A stretch of 64,000 nucleotides of DNA from Dyella sp. BiH032 (GTDB lineage Bacteria > Pseudomonadota > Gammaproteobacteria > Xanthomonadales > Rhodanobacteraceae), in the NCBI RefSeq assembly GCF_031954525.1, contig NZ_CP134867.1, positions 3,224,001 to 3,288,000 on the forward strand. The letters run 5' to 3'. This document shows, piece by piece, positions 1 through 10,689 of this stretch; the first letter of the stretch is position 1; each line of letters begins with the position of its first letter. The notes beneath the pieces are model-generated. The model saw nothing but the letters and a program-made list of their open reading frames with translations. It had not been told where the DNA came from and ran no database searches. Made by a program: the position numbers and the translations under genes.

Positions 1-118
1 GCTGCTGGCCCACGATCTCATCCAGGCTGCGCGGCCGCATGCGCTCGGCCAGCGGCTTGAGGTCGTCGGATTCGGGGAAGAGGTCGGAGGAACCGCGGGC
101 GGACATGCGGGGAATCAT
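1..118 (-). CDS. rarA: RarA (MgsA) replication-associated recombination ATPase, N-terminus only
   Basis: The first 35-39 codons of a gene running off the left edge. The translation contains DLFPESDDLKPLAERMRP followed by RSLDEIVGQQ, the typical opening of RarA, an AAA+ clamp-loader-like ATPase acting at stalled replication forks. Two in-frame ATGs are possible, at 118 and 106; the second (MSARGSS) is closer to the usual family start. It follows ftsK and lolA on the same strand, the order known from E. coli (ftsK-lolA-rarA). The ATPase core lies outside the window, so integrity cannot be judged. Confidence 0.85.
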   Translation of the reverse strand, partial: MIPRMSARGSSDLFPESDDLKPLAERMRPRSLDEIVGQQ

Positions 119-177
119 AACGCGGGGAAGCCGCGGGGCGCGGCAAGGGCTGGGTTCCCCCCAGGCGATTTCGCTAC

Positions 178-843
178 TCAATCCGTCAGATGGCGATGTC
201 GATACACGGCATAGACCAGCCCGATCGCCCCGGTCATCACTGCCGGCAACAGCAAGGTACGCTCGGCCAGCGTGCCGAATGCCAGCGCGCCCACCGCGCT
301 ACCTGCGATAAAACTGCCGGCCACCAGCACGCACACCTGGATGCGCAGCATGTCCACCTCCAGCCCGCGCAGGCGTTGGCCGAGATAGATGCCCAGGTCG
401 GTGAAGATGCCCGAGAGATGCGTGGTGCGGAACGTGGCGCCGCTGTAGGTGCTGGCCATGGCGTTCTGCAGGCCGCAGGCGATCGAGGCCAGGTACAGGC
501 CGATGTCGTTGCCGGCGTGGATCAAGGGCACCGCCGAAAACAGCAGGGCCGATTCCACCATCAGTGCCACGCCGTAGCGCCGCCCGAGCTTCAACGTATG
601 CTGCTGCACGATGAAGCCGCTGAGCACCGCGCCGGCCAGGAACGCCGCGATGGCCAGCGCCCAGTGCAGCAGCTCGCCGCGGTTGCCTTCGGCCGCGGCC
701 ACGCCCATCAGGGTGGCGGTGCCGGTGAGATGGGTAATCGCCTGGTGGCGGAATCCCATGAAGCCGACCGCGTTGATCATCCCGGCGATGAAGGCCAGCA
801 GGCCTCCGCCGATCCAGGCCCAGCGCGGCAGCTGGCGCAGCAT
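178..843 (-). CDS. DUF1275 (YoaK-like) integral membrane protein
   Basis: 221 residues, almost entirely hydrophobic with about six membrane segments. It opens with a tryptophan-rich stretch and AFIAGMINAVGFMGF, followed by HLTGTATLMG, both typical of the DUF1275/YoaK family. The segment TFRTTHLSGIFTDLGIYLG is the second conserved half. Function is unknown; these are small inner-membrane proteins sometimes speculated to be transporters. It starts 10 bases after the lolA stop codon and so is probably co-transcribed. It interrupts the lolA-rarA pair that is adjacent in enterobacteria, which suggests insertion into a conserved neighbourhood. Confidence 0.85.
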   Translation of the reverse strand: MLRQLPRWAWIGGGLLAFIAGMINAVGFMGFRHQAITHLTGTATLMGVAAAEGNRGELLHWALAIAAFLAGAVLSGFIVQQHTLKLGRRYGVALMVESALLFSAVPLIHAGNDIGLYLASIACGLQNAMASTYSGATFRTTHLSGIFTDLGIYLGQRLRGLEVDMLRIQVCVLVAGSFIAGSAVGALAFGTLAERTLLLPAVMTGAIGLVYAVYRHRHLTD

Positions 844-853
844 GGGAGTGCGA

Positions 854-1513
854 TCAGTCCTTCAGCGGTTGGGTCTGGATCACCGGAGCGTCGCCGATCA
901 CGTCGGCGCCCTTCGGCGGCACGAAATTGAACGTCGCCGGCGGAATCGGCGGATTGCGCTGCCAGCCGGAAAAACGAATCTCGGTCACGGCGCCGAGCTG
1001 GTCGCGGAAGGTCATGCGCGCCAGGCCGCTGGCGTCGAAGCCGAGGTCGGCGTAGTCGAACTGCGGGTCCTTGGCGGCCGAGGTGAGGCGCAGCCAGGCC
1101 AGGCCGTCGTGCTCGCCCTGCTCCGCCACCTTGAAGTCGCGGTCCATCTGCTTGAGATCGGTGAGCACGGTGAGCGGACTGTGCGCTTCTTCGGTGCTCT
1201 GCACGCGCACCGTCACCTGCTCCAGGTCCGGGTCGTACAGCCACACGCGGCTGCCGTCAGCGACGATGGTCTGCTTGTACGGCGTCAATGTCTCCCAGCG
1301 GAACTGGCGCGGGGCTTCCAGCGCCAGCGTGCCGGAACTGGTCTTGCCCTTGCCGCCGTTGGCGTCTGTCAGCGTCTGCGTGAAGTTGCCGGTCAGCGAA
1401 TGCAGGCCGTTGGCGAAGGCGTCCAGCCGCGCGCGGGCCGGGCCGGCCGCGGCGTGGACGGCGCCGCCGACCGTGAGGGCCAGGGCGGCACAGAAAGCGA
1501 GGAAGCGGTTCAT
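854..1513 (-). CDS. lolA: LolA outer-membrane lipoprotein carrier protein
   Basis: About 219 residues starting at MNRFLAFCAALALTVGGAV, a Sec signal peptide ending near AAAG. The mature part begins with a LolA-type segment (LDAFANGLHSLTGNFTQTL) and continues with PRQFRWETLTPYKQTIVADG and VWLYDPDLEQVTVR, both diagnostic. LolA takes outer-membrane lipoproteins from LolCDE in the inner membrane and carries them through the periplasm to LolB. An in-frame ATG 51 bases upstream exists, but starting there would put a non-signal stretch in front of the signal peptide. It lies 70 bases downstream of ftsK on the same strand, as in E. coli. Confidence 0.93.
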   Translation of the reverse strand: MNRFLAFCAALALTVGGAVHAAAGPARARLDAFANGLHSLTGNFTQTLTDANGGKGKTSSGTLALEAPRQFRWETLTPYKQTIVADGSRVWLYDPDLEQVTVRVQSTEEAHSPLTVLTDLKQMDRDFKVAEQGEHDGLAWLRLTSAAKDPQFDYADLGFDASGLARMTFRDQLGAVTEIRFSGWQRNPPIPPATFNFVPPKGADVIGDAPVIQTQPLKD

Positions 1514-1583
1514 GGAAGTCCCTGTTGCTTGGATCGGCGATGGCGGCGGAGTGTGCGCCGCCATCGCTTAATGGAAAGGCCGG

Positions 1584-3914
1584 TCACTTCGGCGGCGGCG
1601 GCGCCAGCACCTCGCGGTTGCCATTGTGCTGCGGGGCGCTCACCACGCCGTCCTGCTCCATCTGTTCGATCAGGCGGGCGGCGCGGTTATAGCCGATGCG
1701 CAGGTGGCGCTGCACGCCGGAGATCGATGCGCGCCGCGTCTCGGTGACGATGCGCACCGCCTTGTCGTACAGCTGGGTATCGGCATCGCCGCCTTCCTCG
1801 CCGTCCTGCGGCAGGCCGGAGTCGTTGATGAATTTGCCGTCGGCGGTGGCCTGCACCTCTTCGAGCACGCCTTCGATGTACTGCGGCGCACCCTGCGACT
1901 TCAGCCAGGCCACCACGTTGTGTACCTCATGGTCGTCCACGAAGGCGCCGTGCACGCGCTCGGGCGTGGCGGTGCCGGGCGGCAGATGGAGCATGTCGCC
2001 GTGGCCCAGCAGCGTTTCCGCGCCGGACTGGTCGAGAATCGTGCGCGAGTCGATCTTGGACGACACCTGGAACGCGATGCGCGTCGGGATATTGGCCTTG
2101 ATCAGGCCGGTGATCACGTCCACCGAGGGGCGCTGCGTCGCCAGCACCAGGTGCACGCCGGCCGCGCGCGCCTTCTGCGCCAGGCGGGCGATCAGCTCTT
2201 CGACCTTCTTGCCGACGATCATCATCATGTCGGCGAATTCGTCGATGATGACCACGATGTACGGCAACGGCTCCAGCGGCTCCGCGGCCAGGTTCGGCAT
2301 CTCCGGATTCGGGCGGAACAGCGGATCCAGCAGCGGCTGGCCGGCGTTCTCCGCGTCCTTCACCTTCTTGTTGAAGCCCGCCAGGTTGCGCACGCCCACC
2401 GCGGCCATCAGCTTGTAGCGGCGCTCCATCTCGGCCACGCACCAGCGCAGCGCGTTGGCGGCTTCCTTCATGTCGGTGACGACCGGCGCGAGCAGATGCG
2501 GGATGCCCTCGTAGACCGAGAGCTCCAGCATCTTCGGGTCGATCATGATCATGCGCACGTCCTTGGCGCTGGCCTTGTACAGCAGGCTCAGCACCATGGC
2601 GTTCACCGCCACCGACTTGCCCGAACCGGTGGTGCCGGCCACCAGCAGGTGCGGCATCTTCGCCAGGTCTGCCACCACCGGGCGCCCGGCGATGTCCTTG
2701 CCCAGCGCCAGCGCCAGCGGCGACTTGGTCTGGTCGTACCGCTCCGAGCGGAGAATCTCCGAGAGGTACACGATCTGCTTCTTGGCGTTGGGGATCTCCA
2801 GGCCGATCACGTTCTTGCCCGGGATCACGTCCACCACGCGCACGCTCACCACCGACAGGCCGCGCGCGATGTCCTTGTCCAGGCTCGACACCTGCGAACC
2901 GCGCACGCCCGCGGCGGGCTCCAGCTCGAAGCGGGTGATCACCGGGCCCGGATACACGCCCACCACCTTGGCCTCGATGCGGAAATCCTTGAGCTTCAGC
3001 TCGACCTGGCGCGACAGCACTTCGAGGGTTTCCTCGGAATAGCCCGGCCCCTGCGGCGGCGCTTCGTCCAGCAGCGACAGCGGCGGCAGCTCGCCCGCGG
3101 ACGATGCCCCGGTGAACAGCGGGATCTGCGTCTCCACCTTGGCGCGCTCGCTCTTGGGCGCCGGCGGCGGCGGTGCCTCGATACGCACCGGCTCGCGCTT
3201 GGCCTGCTTGACCGCCTCGACCTTCTTGACCACTTCGCGCTCGGCGCGGGCCTGGCGCGCCGCCAGCACTTCGGGCGCCTCTTTCAGCTTGCCGCCGAAC
3301 CAGCCGGCGATCTTCAGAATGCCCTGCCCGGTCAGATCCATCAGCTTGAACCAGGACAGCCCGGTGGCCAGCGTCACCGCGATCAGGAAGATGGCCAGCA
3401 GCAGCAGCGGCGCACCGGTATCGCCGAAGGCATGCAACAGGCCGCGGCCCACCCACATGCCGATGATGCCGCCCACGCCCTGGGGCAGCACCGGTTCCGC
3501 GGGGAACTTCAGGTACAGCAGCGCCGGCGCGGTGATGAAGAAGAACACCGAGCCGATCAGCCGCAGCGATGGTTCCCACGGCTGCACCGTGCGCACGCCG
3601 CGGTTGCGCAGCACCTGCACGCCCAGCCCCAGCAGCAGCAGCGGGAAGCAGTACGCGACGAGGCCGAAGATGTAGCGCAGCAGGTTGGCGATATTGGCGC
3701 CCACCTCGCCGCCGAAGTTGCGCGCATGCTCCACCGTGCTGGCATGGCCCCAGCTCGGGTCCTGGTCGTTGTAGCTGAACAGGCAGACCAGCAGGTACAG
3801 CGCCAGCGGCAGCAACAGCAGCGCCCCCGCCTCGCGCAGCCGGCGCTTCAGCTCCTCGCTGAGGCCAGTGCGTTCCTTTTCCTTCACTTTCTTGACGTTC
3901 GCGCTACGCGCCAC
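1584..3914 (-). CDS. ftsK: FtsK DNA translocase (cell division / chromosome dimer resolution)
   Basis: 776 residues. The N-terminal third carries about five membrane segments (roughly residues 26-190). A charged, proline- and alanine-rich linker runs to about residue 290. The RecA-like motor has Walker A GTTGSGKS near residue 428 and Walker [14 protein letters not shown] near residue 556. The C-terminal winged-helix gamma domain (residues about 710-770, [18 protein letters not shown]) binds KOPS sites and activates XerCD. The linker is short compared with the enterobacterial protein, which is usual outside that group. FtsK anchors at the septum and pumps chromosome termini apart during division. 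Confidence 0.95.
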   Translation of the reverse strand: MARSANVKKVKEKERTGLSEELKRRLREAGALLLLPLALYLLVCLFSYNDQDPSWGHASTVEHARNFGGEVGANIANLLRYIFGLVAYCFPLLLLGLGVQVLRNRGVRTVQPWEPSLRLIGSVFFFITAPALLYLKFPAEPVLPQGVGGIIGMWVGRGLLHAFGDTGAPLLLLAIFLIAVTLATGLSWFKLMDLTGQGILKIAGWFGGKLKEAPEVLAARQARAEREVVKKVEAVKQAKREPVRIEAPPPPAPKSERAKVETQIPLFTGASSAGELPPLSLLDEAPPQGPGYSEETLEVLSRQVELKLKDFRIEAKVVGVYPGPVITRFELEPAAGVRGSQVSSLDKDIARGLSVVSVRVVDVIPGKNVIGLEIPNAKKQIVYLSEILRSERYDQTKSPLALALGKDIAGRPVVADLAKMPHLLVAGTTGSGKSVAVNAMVLSLLYKASAKDVRMIMIDPKMLELSVYEGIPHLLAPVVTDMKEAANALRWCVAEMERRYKLMAAVGVRNLAGFNKKVKDAENAGQPLLDPLFRPNPEMPNLAAEPLEPLPYIVVIIDEFADMMMIVGKKVEELIARLAQKARAAGVHLVLATQRPSVDVITGLIKANIPTRIAFQVSSKIDSRTILDQSGAETLLGHGDMLHLPPGTATPERVHGAFVDDHEVHNVVAWLKSQGAPQYIEGVLEEVQATADGKFINDSGLPQDGEEGGDADTQLYDKAVRIVTETRRASISGVQRHLRIGYNRAARLIEQMEQDGVVSAPQHNGNREVLAPPPPK

Positions 3915-5280
<1,366 letters not shown>

Positions 5281-5281
<1 letters not shown>

Positions 5282-5940
5282 TGAGCACTCCGCTGGCCAC
5301 GCTGCACTACATCCACGACCCGCTGTGCGGCTGGTGCTACGGCGCCCAGCCGCTGGTGAGCGCCGCGGTCGCCATGCTCGGCGACCGTCTCGCGCTGCGC
5401 CTGCACGGCGGCGCCCTGTTCGCCGAGCCGCAGGAACTGACCCCGTCGATGGCCGAGCACATCGTCCGCGCGGACGAGCGCATCGAGCAGATCAGCGGAC
5501 AGCCGTTCGGCGACGCCTACACCGAGGGCCTGCTCGCCGAGCAGAGCACCGTGCTGTATTCGCTGCCGCCGATCGCGGCCATCCTCGCCGCCGAATCGCT
5601 GCATCCCGAGGCCGCCTACCCCATGCTGGCGGCGATCCAGAACGCGCACTACCAGCGCGGCCTGCGCGTGGTGGAACACGACGTGCTAACCGAGCTGGCC
5701 GAGGAGATCGGCTTGCCCGGCACGCGCTTCGCCGAGGCGCTCGAAAGCGCGCTCGCGCACGACGTGATCGAACACGTCCAGGCCAGCCGTCGCCTGCTGG
5801 GCGACGTCGGCGGCCAGGGCTTCCCCACCCTGGTGCTGGAAATCGGCGGCGCGATGCAGCTGCTGACGCACCACCAGGACTTCGGCCGGCCCGATGCCTT
5901 CGTCGAACGCATCGCGGCCCGCCTGCCGGCGGTCCACTGA
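5281..5940 (+). CDS. DsbA-family thioredoxin-fold protein
   Basis: 219 residues without a signal peptide, so cytoplasmic. The N-terminus holds the active-site-like motif HDPLCGWCYGAQPL (CGWC) at about residues 11-24. The C-terminal part GDVGGQGFPTLVLEIGG carries the cis-proline loop (GFPT). This fits the DsbA/FrnE-like family of cytoplasmic oxidoreductases and isomerases rather than periplasmic DsbA. Its ATG overlaps the trxB stop, which links it to thiol redox chemistry: TrxB or thioredoxin may reduce it. The physiological substrate is not predictable. Confidence 0.85.
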
Positions 5941-7140
5941 ATGACGCGCGGCCATCGTCCACCGGTGGCCGTGGAACGGCAGGCCGTGCTGGAAGCTCGT
6001 TTTCATCCGCGCATCGAAGAGATGCCTGCCGGCGCCTGGGATGCACTGCGCGCCGACGGCAACCCCTTCCTCTCGCATGCCTTCCTCGCCGCGCTGGAAG
6101 CCACCGGCTGCATCCGCGAGGACTGGGGCTGGCGCGCCCACCACCTGGGCCTCTACGAAGAGGACCGCCTGGTGGCAGCCGCGCCGCTCTATCTGAAGGG
6201 CAACTCGCACGGCGAATTCGTGTTCGACTGGAGCTGGGCCTCCGCCTGGGAACGCGCCGGCGGCGACTATTACCCCAAGCTGCTCAACGCCGTGCCCTAC
6301 TCGCCCGTGCCTGGCCCGCGCCTGCTTGCCGGGCATGGCGAGGACGCGCCGCACCGCCGACGGGCGCTGGTGGCAGCGATGCGCGAGCTGGCGGACCGGC
6401 ACGGACTTTCCTCCGTGCATGCCAACTTCCTCGCGCCCGACGACCTGCCCGCCTTCGACGGCGACTGGCTTGTGCGCTCCGACGTGCAGTTCCACTGGCC
6501 CAACCGCGACCAGAACGGCCACGGCTACGACAGCTTCGAGGACTTCCTCGCCGCGCTCAACCACAAGAAGCGCAAGAACATCCGCCAGGAGCGCGCGCAC
6601 GTCGCCCGCGCCGGCCTGCGCCTGGAATGGCGCCGTGGCGACAGCCTCGGCGAGGACGAGTGGCGCGAAGTGCATCGCCTCTACGAGAGCACCTTCGACG
6701 CCAAGGGCAATCACGCGGCGCTGACCCGCCGCTTCTTCCTCAGCCTCGGATCGGCGCTCGGCAAAGCCACTCATCTCGCCCTCGCCTGGGACGGCGAGCG
6801 CATGGTGGCGATGGCGCTGTTCCTGCAGAGTACCGACGCGCTGTACGGCCGCTACTGGGGCAGCCACATCGAGGTACCCGGCCTGCATTTCGAACTTTGC
6901 TATTACCAGGGCATCGAGCACGCCATCCGCGAAGGCCTCCAGCGCTTCGAGCCCGGCGCCCAGGGCGAGCACAAGCTGGCGCGCGGTTTTCTGCCGGCAC
7001 GTACCCATTCGCGCCATTACCTGGCTGATCCGGCGTTCCGCAAAGCCGTGCGCGCGGCGCTTGCGCGCGAAGCCGAAGCAGTCGACGCTTATGCCGCCGA
7101 CCTGCTCGACCACAGCCCGTACGCCCACCGCGACGCCTGA
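5941..7140 (+). CDS. FemAB-like GNAT-fold protein (PF04339, COG3146)
   Basis: 399 residues. The segment GNPFLSHAFLAALEATGC near the start, DWSWASAWERAGGDYYPKLL in the middle, the basic stretch NHKKRKNIRQERAHV, and the C-terminal QGEHKLARGFLPARTHSRHY are the conserved blocks of the COG3146 family, described as peptidoglycan biosynthesis or recognition proteins with a duplicated GNAT fold. The start at the base after the DsbA stop is accepted because no other start is better supported. The activity is unproven; an aminoacyl or acyl transfer is inferred from the fold. It is directly followed by aat, another GNAT-fold aminoacyl transferase. Confidence 0.85.
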   Translation: MTRGHRPPVAVERQAVLEARFHPRIEEMPAGAWDALRADGNPFLSHAFLAALEATGCIREDWGWRAHHLGLYEEDRLVAAAPLYLKGNSHGEFVFDWSWASAWERAGGDYYPKLLNAVPYSPVPGPRLLAGHGEDAPHRRRALVAAMRELADRHGLSSVHANFLAPDDLPAFDGDWLVRSDVQFHWPNRDQNGHGYDSFEDFLAALNHKKRKNIRQERAHVARAGLRLEWRRGDSLGEDEWREVHRLYESTFDAKGNHAALTRRFFLSLGSALGKATHLALAWDGERMVAMALFLQSTDALYGRYWGSHIEVPGLHFELCYYQGIEHAIREGLQRFEPGAQGEHKLARGFLPARTHSRHYLADPAFRKAVRAALAREAEAVDAYAADLLDHSPYAHRDA

Positions 7141-7142
7141 CC

Positions 7143-7880
7143 ATGATCCGCCTGCCCCTGCTCGACGCCGCCCATCCCGAGCAGTTCCCCGATCCCGGCC
7201 GGGCCATGGCCGATCCCAATGGCTTGCTCGCCTTCGGCGGCGATCTGTCGCCGCGCCGGCTGCTGGCGGCGTACGCGCGCGGCATCTTCCCCTGGTACAA
7301 CGAGGACGAGCCGATCCTGTGGTGGTCGCCCGATCCGCGCTGCGTGCTCCATACCGACCGGCTCAAGGCCAACCGCAGCCTGCGCCGGCAGATCGGACAC
7401 AAGTCCTGGCGCATCACCCTGGACCACGCCTTCCCCGTCATCGTCGAAGCCTGCGCGGCCCCACGCCCCGGCCAGCTCGGCACCTGGATCGTGCCGGCGA
7501 TGGTCGACGCCTACACGCAACTGCACGACATGGGCCATGCGCACAGCGTCGAGGTGTGGGAAGGCGAGCGCCTCGTCGGCGGCATCTACGGCGTCACGGT
7601 AGGACGGCTGTTCTGCGGCGAATCGATGTTCAGCCGCGAGAGCGGCGGTTCCAAGCTGGCCTTGCTCGCGCTGGGGCAGCTGCTGCACCGCTGGGACTAT
7701 CCGCTCATCGACGCGCAGGTCACCAACAGCCATCTGCTCAGCCTGGGCGCGGTGGAATACCCGCGCGAACAGTTCCTCGGCACCGTGCGCCAGCTGGTGC
7801 GCCTGCCCGGTCAGCCGGGGAACTGGAAGCGCTTCACGCCGTTGGTGGAAGAGACGATGGCGGGGTTGAGGAGAGGGTGA
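7143..7880 (+). CDS. aat: Leucyl/phenylalanyl-tRNA--protein transferase
   Basis: 245 residues. Family blocks in order: GLLAFGGDLSPRRLLAAYARG, FPWYNEDEPILWWSPDPRC, and GGIYGVTVGRLFCGESMFSR followed by ESGGSKLALLAL. Aat moves Leu or Phe from tRNA to proteins with N-terminal Arg or Lys, marking them for ClpAP through ClpS (the N-end rule). It begins two bases after the stop of the FemAB-like gene, forming a tight four-gene run from trxB. No clpS, clpA or infA is visible nearby, unlike in many relatives. Confidence 0.96.
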   Translation: MIRLPLLDAAHPEQFPDPGRAMADPNGLLAFGGDLSPRRLLAAYARGIFPWYNEDEPILWWSPDPRCVLHTDRLKANRSLRRQIGHKSWRITLDHAFPVIVEACAAPRPGQLGTWIVPAMVDAYTQLHDMGHAHSVEVWEGERLVGGIYGVTVGRLFCGESMFSRESGGSKLALLALGQLLHRWDYPLIDAQVTNSHLLSLGAVEYPREQFLGTVRQLVRLPGQPGNWKRFTPLVEETMAGLRRG

Positions 7881-8024
7881 TTCATGGCACGCATCTCTCC
7901 TCTGGGGTGAAGATGACGGCCCCATAGGTGTTCGTTGGTCGCAATGTGATGAGAGGCCGGGGCTCGCCGGAAAGGCTCTTCACGCGAGGCTCGATATCGC
8001 TTTCCGCTTCCACGCTCCGCTCGG

Positions 8025-8062
8025 CCCCTCACCCCAGCCCTCTCCCCGGAGGGGAGAGGGGG
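8025..8062 (+). repeat. Solo copy of module R (REP-like hairpin)
   Basis: A short repeat with the stem CTCTCCCC-GGA-GGGGAGAG preceded by CCCCTCACCCC. The same module recurs at 13661-13718, 21649-21700 (minus), 21863-21903, 55053-55127, 58405-58483 (minus) and 58635-58678. It lies between convergent aat and the isochorismatase gene and could act as a bidirectional terminator or an mRNA-stabilising stem. Confidence 0.75.
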
Positions 8063-8071
8063 CAAAGTGCG

Positions 8072-8716
8072 TTACGCCGCCTTGGCCTCGCGCAGCTTCC
8101 GCGCATTCGCATACGAAGCGAGGATGTCCTCGCGCACCGGCGCCTCGCCGGTCGCCAGGCAGCGTTCCCACTCCTCTACGCTCAGCACCGCCGCGAAGCG
8201 CGACTGCTCCACCACCATGAACACGCGGTGGATCTCCTCTGCCGTCGCGTGCCCGGCGCGGTTGGCATAGGAGACGGCGCCCGAGGCGTCGTGCAGGAAT
8301 TCCACGGCCATGCCGCGATCGAACGCATGCTTCATCGTGGTGTCGTTGCAGTTGTGCGTCATGTAGCCCACGACGGTGAGCGTGTCGATGCCCTGCGCAT
8401 CCAGCCACGCGGCCAGGCCGGTATCGGCGAAGGCACTCGGCAACGGCTTGCCGAAGAAGGCGTCGCGATGGCGGCGCGCTACTTCCGGATGCAGCTCCCA
8501 GCCATGCGAGCCCTCGGCAAAGGCCGGGCCGCCGGCGGGTGAGTTCTGCTGGATGACGATCACTGGAATGCCGGCCGCTGCTGCTACATCCATGGCGCGT
8601 GCGATCTTCGGCAGGCTGTCGGACACCGGCGGGTATTCGATCTGCAGGTTGCCGCTGAAGTACTCGTTCTGCACGTCGATTACGATCAGTGCGCGACGGG
8701 GGGACTTGGCGTTCAT
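8072..8716 (-). CDS. Isochorismatase-family cysteine hydrolase
   Basis: 214 residues from MNAKSPRRALIVIDVQNEYF. The catalytic triad of the family is visible: Asp in VIDVQNEY (about residue 14), Lys in the central HRDAFFGKPLPSAFADTGL region, and Cys in VGYMTHNCNDTTM (about residue 122). The cis-peptide motif VGYMTHNC matches nicotinamidase or isochorismatase relatives. The natural substrate is unknown; such enzymes hydrolyse amides, ureas or vinyl ethers. A longer reading upstream was rejected because it runs through the divergent regulator. It is divergent from a GlxA-type AraC regulator whose start is 110 bases away, the common arrangement of a regulator and its target. Confidence 0.87.
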   Translation of the reverse strand: MNAKSPRRALIVIDVQNEYFSGNLQIEYPPVSDSLPKIARAMDVAAAAGIPVIVIQQNSPAGGPAFAEGSHGWELHPEVARRHRDAFFGKPLPSAFADTGLAAWLDAQGIDTLTVVGYMTHNCNDTTMKHAFDRGMAVEFLHDASGAVSYANRAGHATAEEIHRVFMVVEQSRFAAVLSVEEWERCLATGEAPVREDILASYANARKLREAKAA

Positions 8717-8825
8717 GGCATGGCTCCTTGCGTTGGAAAGTGTGCACATGCTGCGCTTCCGGCCACTTGCGCAGGAGTGGCCTGAAGGACAATCATCGAT
8801 GCGATCGGGCCAACCGGAAACTCGC

Positions 8826-9788
8826 ATGCGCAAGATCCGCATCGCCGTCGTGGCGTTCAACGACATTCTCCCCTTCCATCTCTCCGTGCCTTGCGGCGTG
8901 TTCGATGCCGTGCTGCGCCAGCAGGATTCGCCATTCCGGCTGCGCGTGTGCTCGGCCGAAGGCAAGCGCTTGCGCAGCGCCTCGGGCTTTCTCCTCGCCA
9001 CCGATTACGGATTGGACGAACTGCGCCATGCCGACGTCGTGATCGTGCCTTCCTGGCGCGATGCGCAGGAACGCCCGCCGCAGGCCTTGCTGGACGCCCT
9101 CCGGCAGGCCGCCGCGCGCGGCAAGCGCATCGTGGGCCTGTGCATGGGCGCCTTCGTCCTCGGCCACGCAGGCCTGCTCGACGGACGGCGTGCCACCACG
9201 CACTGGATCGCCACCGATGAGTTGGCCAGGCAGTTCCCGACCGCGAAAGTGGACCCGGACGTGCTCTATGTGGATGCCGGCCAGGTGGTCACGTCCGCCG
9301 GCGCGGCCGCCGGCATCGACTGCTGCCTGCACCTGGTGCGCCAATTGCTGGGCAGCGAACACGCCAACCGCATCGCGCGCCGCATGGTGGTCTCGCCGTT
9401 CCGCCACGGCGGGCAGGCGCAATTCATCGAGCAGCCGGTGCCGGCGATGGCCGGGGACGAACGCCTGGGCAAGCTGCTGGAGAACGTCCGCCGCAAGCTG
9501 CACCAGCCGCACAACCTGGATGAGATCGCCGAGCGAGCCGCGATGAGCCGGCGCAGTTTCACCCGCCATTTCCGCCAGCTCACCGGTACCAGCTTCGGCG
9601 AATGGCTGATGTCGCAGCGGCTGAGCGAAGCGCAACGCCTGCTGGAAACCACCAACCTGCCGTTGGAACGCATCGCCGGCGCGATAGGGCTGGGTTCGCC
9701 GGTCACGCTGCGCCAGCATTTCCAGCGCGCGTTCCGCACGTCGCCGGCCCAGTATCGGCGGACCTTCAACGCGGCGAAAGCGGCTTGA
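8826..9788 (+). CDS. GlxA-family transcriptional regulator (DJ-1/PfpI domain plus AraC HTH)
   Basis: 320 residues. Residues about 5-170 form a DJ-1/PfpI-like amidotransferase fold with the nucleophile-elbow-like GLCMGAFVLGHAGLL. The C-terminal 100 residues are an AraC DNA-binding domain: NLDEIAERAAMSRRSFTRHF, then SFGEWLMSQRLSEAQRLLE and the second HTH. The ATG at 8826 is chosen because MRKIRIAVVAFNDI begins the fold directly. The sequence upstream lies over the divergent isochorismatase start. It probably controls that hydrolase gene in response to a small amine or amide ligand; the ligand is not deducible. Confidence 0.88.
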   Translation: MRKIRIAVVAFNDILPFHLSVPCGVFDAVLRQQDSPFRLRVCSAEGKRLRSASGFLLATDYGLDELRHADVVIVPSWRDAQERPPQALLDALRQAAARGKRIVGLCMGAFVLGHAGLLDGRRATTHWIATDELARQFPTAKVDPDVLYVDAGQVVTSAGAAAGIDCCLHLVRQLLGSEHANRIARRMVVSPFRHGGQAQFIEQPVPAMAGDERLGKLLENVRRKLHQPHNLDEIAERAAMSRRSFTRHFRQLTGTSFGEWLMSQRLSEAQRLLETTNLPLERIAGAIGLGSPVTLRQHFQRAFRTSPAQYRRTFNAAKAA

Positions 9789-9792
9789 CGCG

Positions 9793-10605
9793 CTATGCCT
9801 CCGGCGCCATGCCCGCCCGCTTGATGTCGTCGTAGTTGGCCAGGAACAGCGCCACCAGCGCCGGATCGAGCTGGCTGCCGGCGATCTTGCGCAGGTAGGC
9901 GATCACTTCGTCTTCCGGCCAGGCCGGTTTGTAGACGCGCGGAAAGCTCAGCGCATCCCAGACGTCCACCACGCTGAACACGCGCGCGGCCAGCGGAATC
10001 TGCTCGGCGCGCAAGCCGCGCGGATAACCGCCGCCGTCCCAGCGCTCATGATGGTTGTACGGGATGTCGACCGCATCGCGCAGGAAATCCACCTGCTGCA
10101 GCAGGTCGTAGCCAAGCCGCGGATGCGTGCGCATCACCGTGATCTCCTCTTCGGTGAGCGGACCGGGCTTGATCAGGATGGCATCCGGCAAGGCGAGCTT
10201 GCCGATGTCGTGCAGCAAGGCGCCGAAACGGATGCGGCGCAGCTCCTCGCCGCCGATGCCGGCCAGCCGCGCCAGCGCCAGCGTCATCCGCATCACGCGG
10301 TCGGAGTGGTCGCGCGTTTCCTTGTGGCGGATGTCCATCGCGTGGACCAGCGCCCGCAGCGCCTCCTCGTTGCCCTGGAGCAGGCGCAGGTTGGACTGCT
10401 TCATGCGGCGGTAATCACGGTCGAGCATCACGTACAGCAGCGCACCGGTGACGACGACGAAGACGGTGCCCTTGACGCTTTGCCACAGGCCCAGCGCTTC
10501 CGTATTGCTCACCAGGTGGCGCAGCACGAGATTCGACAGCCAGATCCAAGCGCTGGCCGCGATCACGTACGCAAGCACCGTGCGTACTTGAGGCTTCAGT
10601 GCCAT
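9793..10605 (-). CDS. Membrane-anchored HD-GYP domain phosphodiesterase
   Basis: 270 residues. Two N-terminal membrane helices (about residues 8-30 and 40-60) are followed by a short linker and an HD-GYP domain. Visible signature elements are KETRDHSDRVMRM, FGALLHDIGKLALPD (HD), THPRLGYDLL, and NHHERWDGGGYPRGL (the GYP region). HD-GYP proteins degrade cyclic di-GMP to pGpG or GMP. There is no receiver or PAS domain, so the input may be the membrane part itself. The ATG at 10605 has the ribosome site GGGGGA four bases upstream. It ends 4 bases after the convergent GlxA-type gene. Confidence 0.88.
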   Translation of the reverse strand: MALKPQVRTVLAYVIAASAWIWLSNLVLRHLVSNTEALGLWQSVKGTVFVVVTGALLYVMLDRDYRRMKQSNLRLLQGNEEALRALVHAMDIRHKETRDHSDRVMRMTLALARLAGIGGEELRRIRFGALLHDIGKLALPDAILIKPGPLTEEEITVMRTHPRLGYDLLQQVDFLRDAVDIPYNHHERWDGGGYPRGLRAEQIPLAARVFSVVDVWDALSFPRVYKPAWPEDEVIAYLRKIAGSQLDPALVALFLANYDDIKRAGMAPEA

Positions 10606-10689
10606 TCCATCCCCCTTGCCGCCCAGGAACCTCCTGTCCGCGGGCGTGAGCGGAGAGCTTAGCGCCAACCAGCCGCCGGCGGGTGTGCG

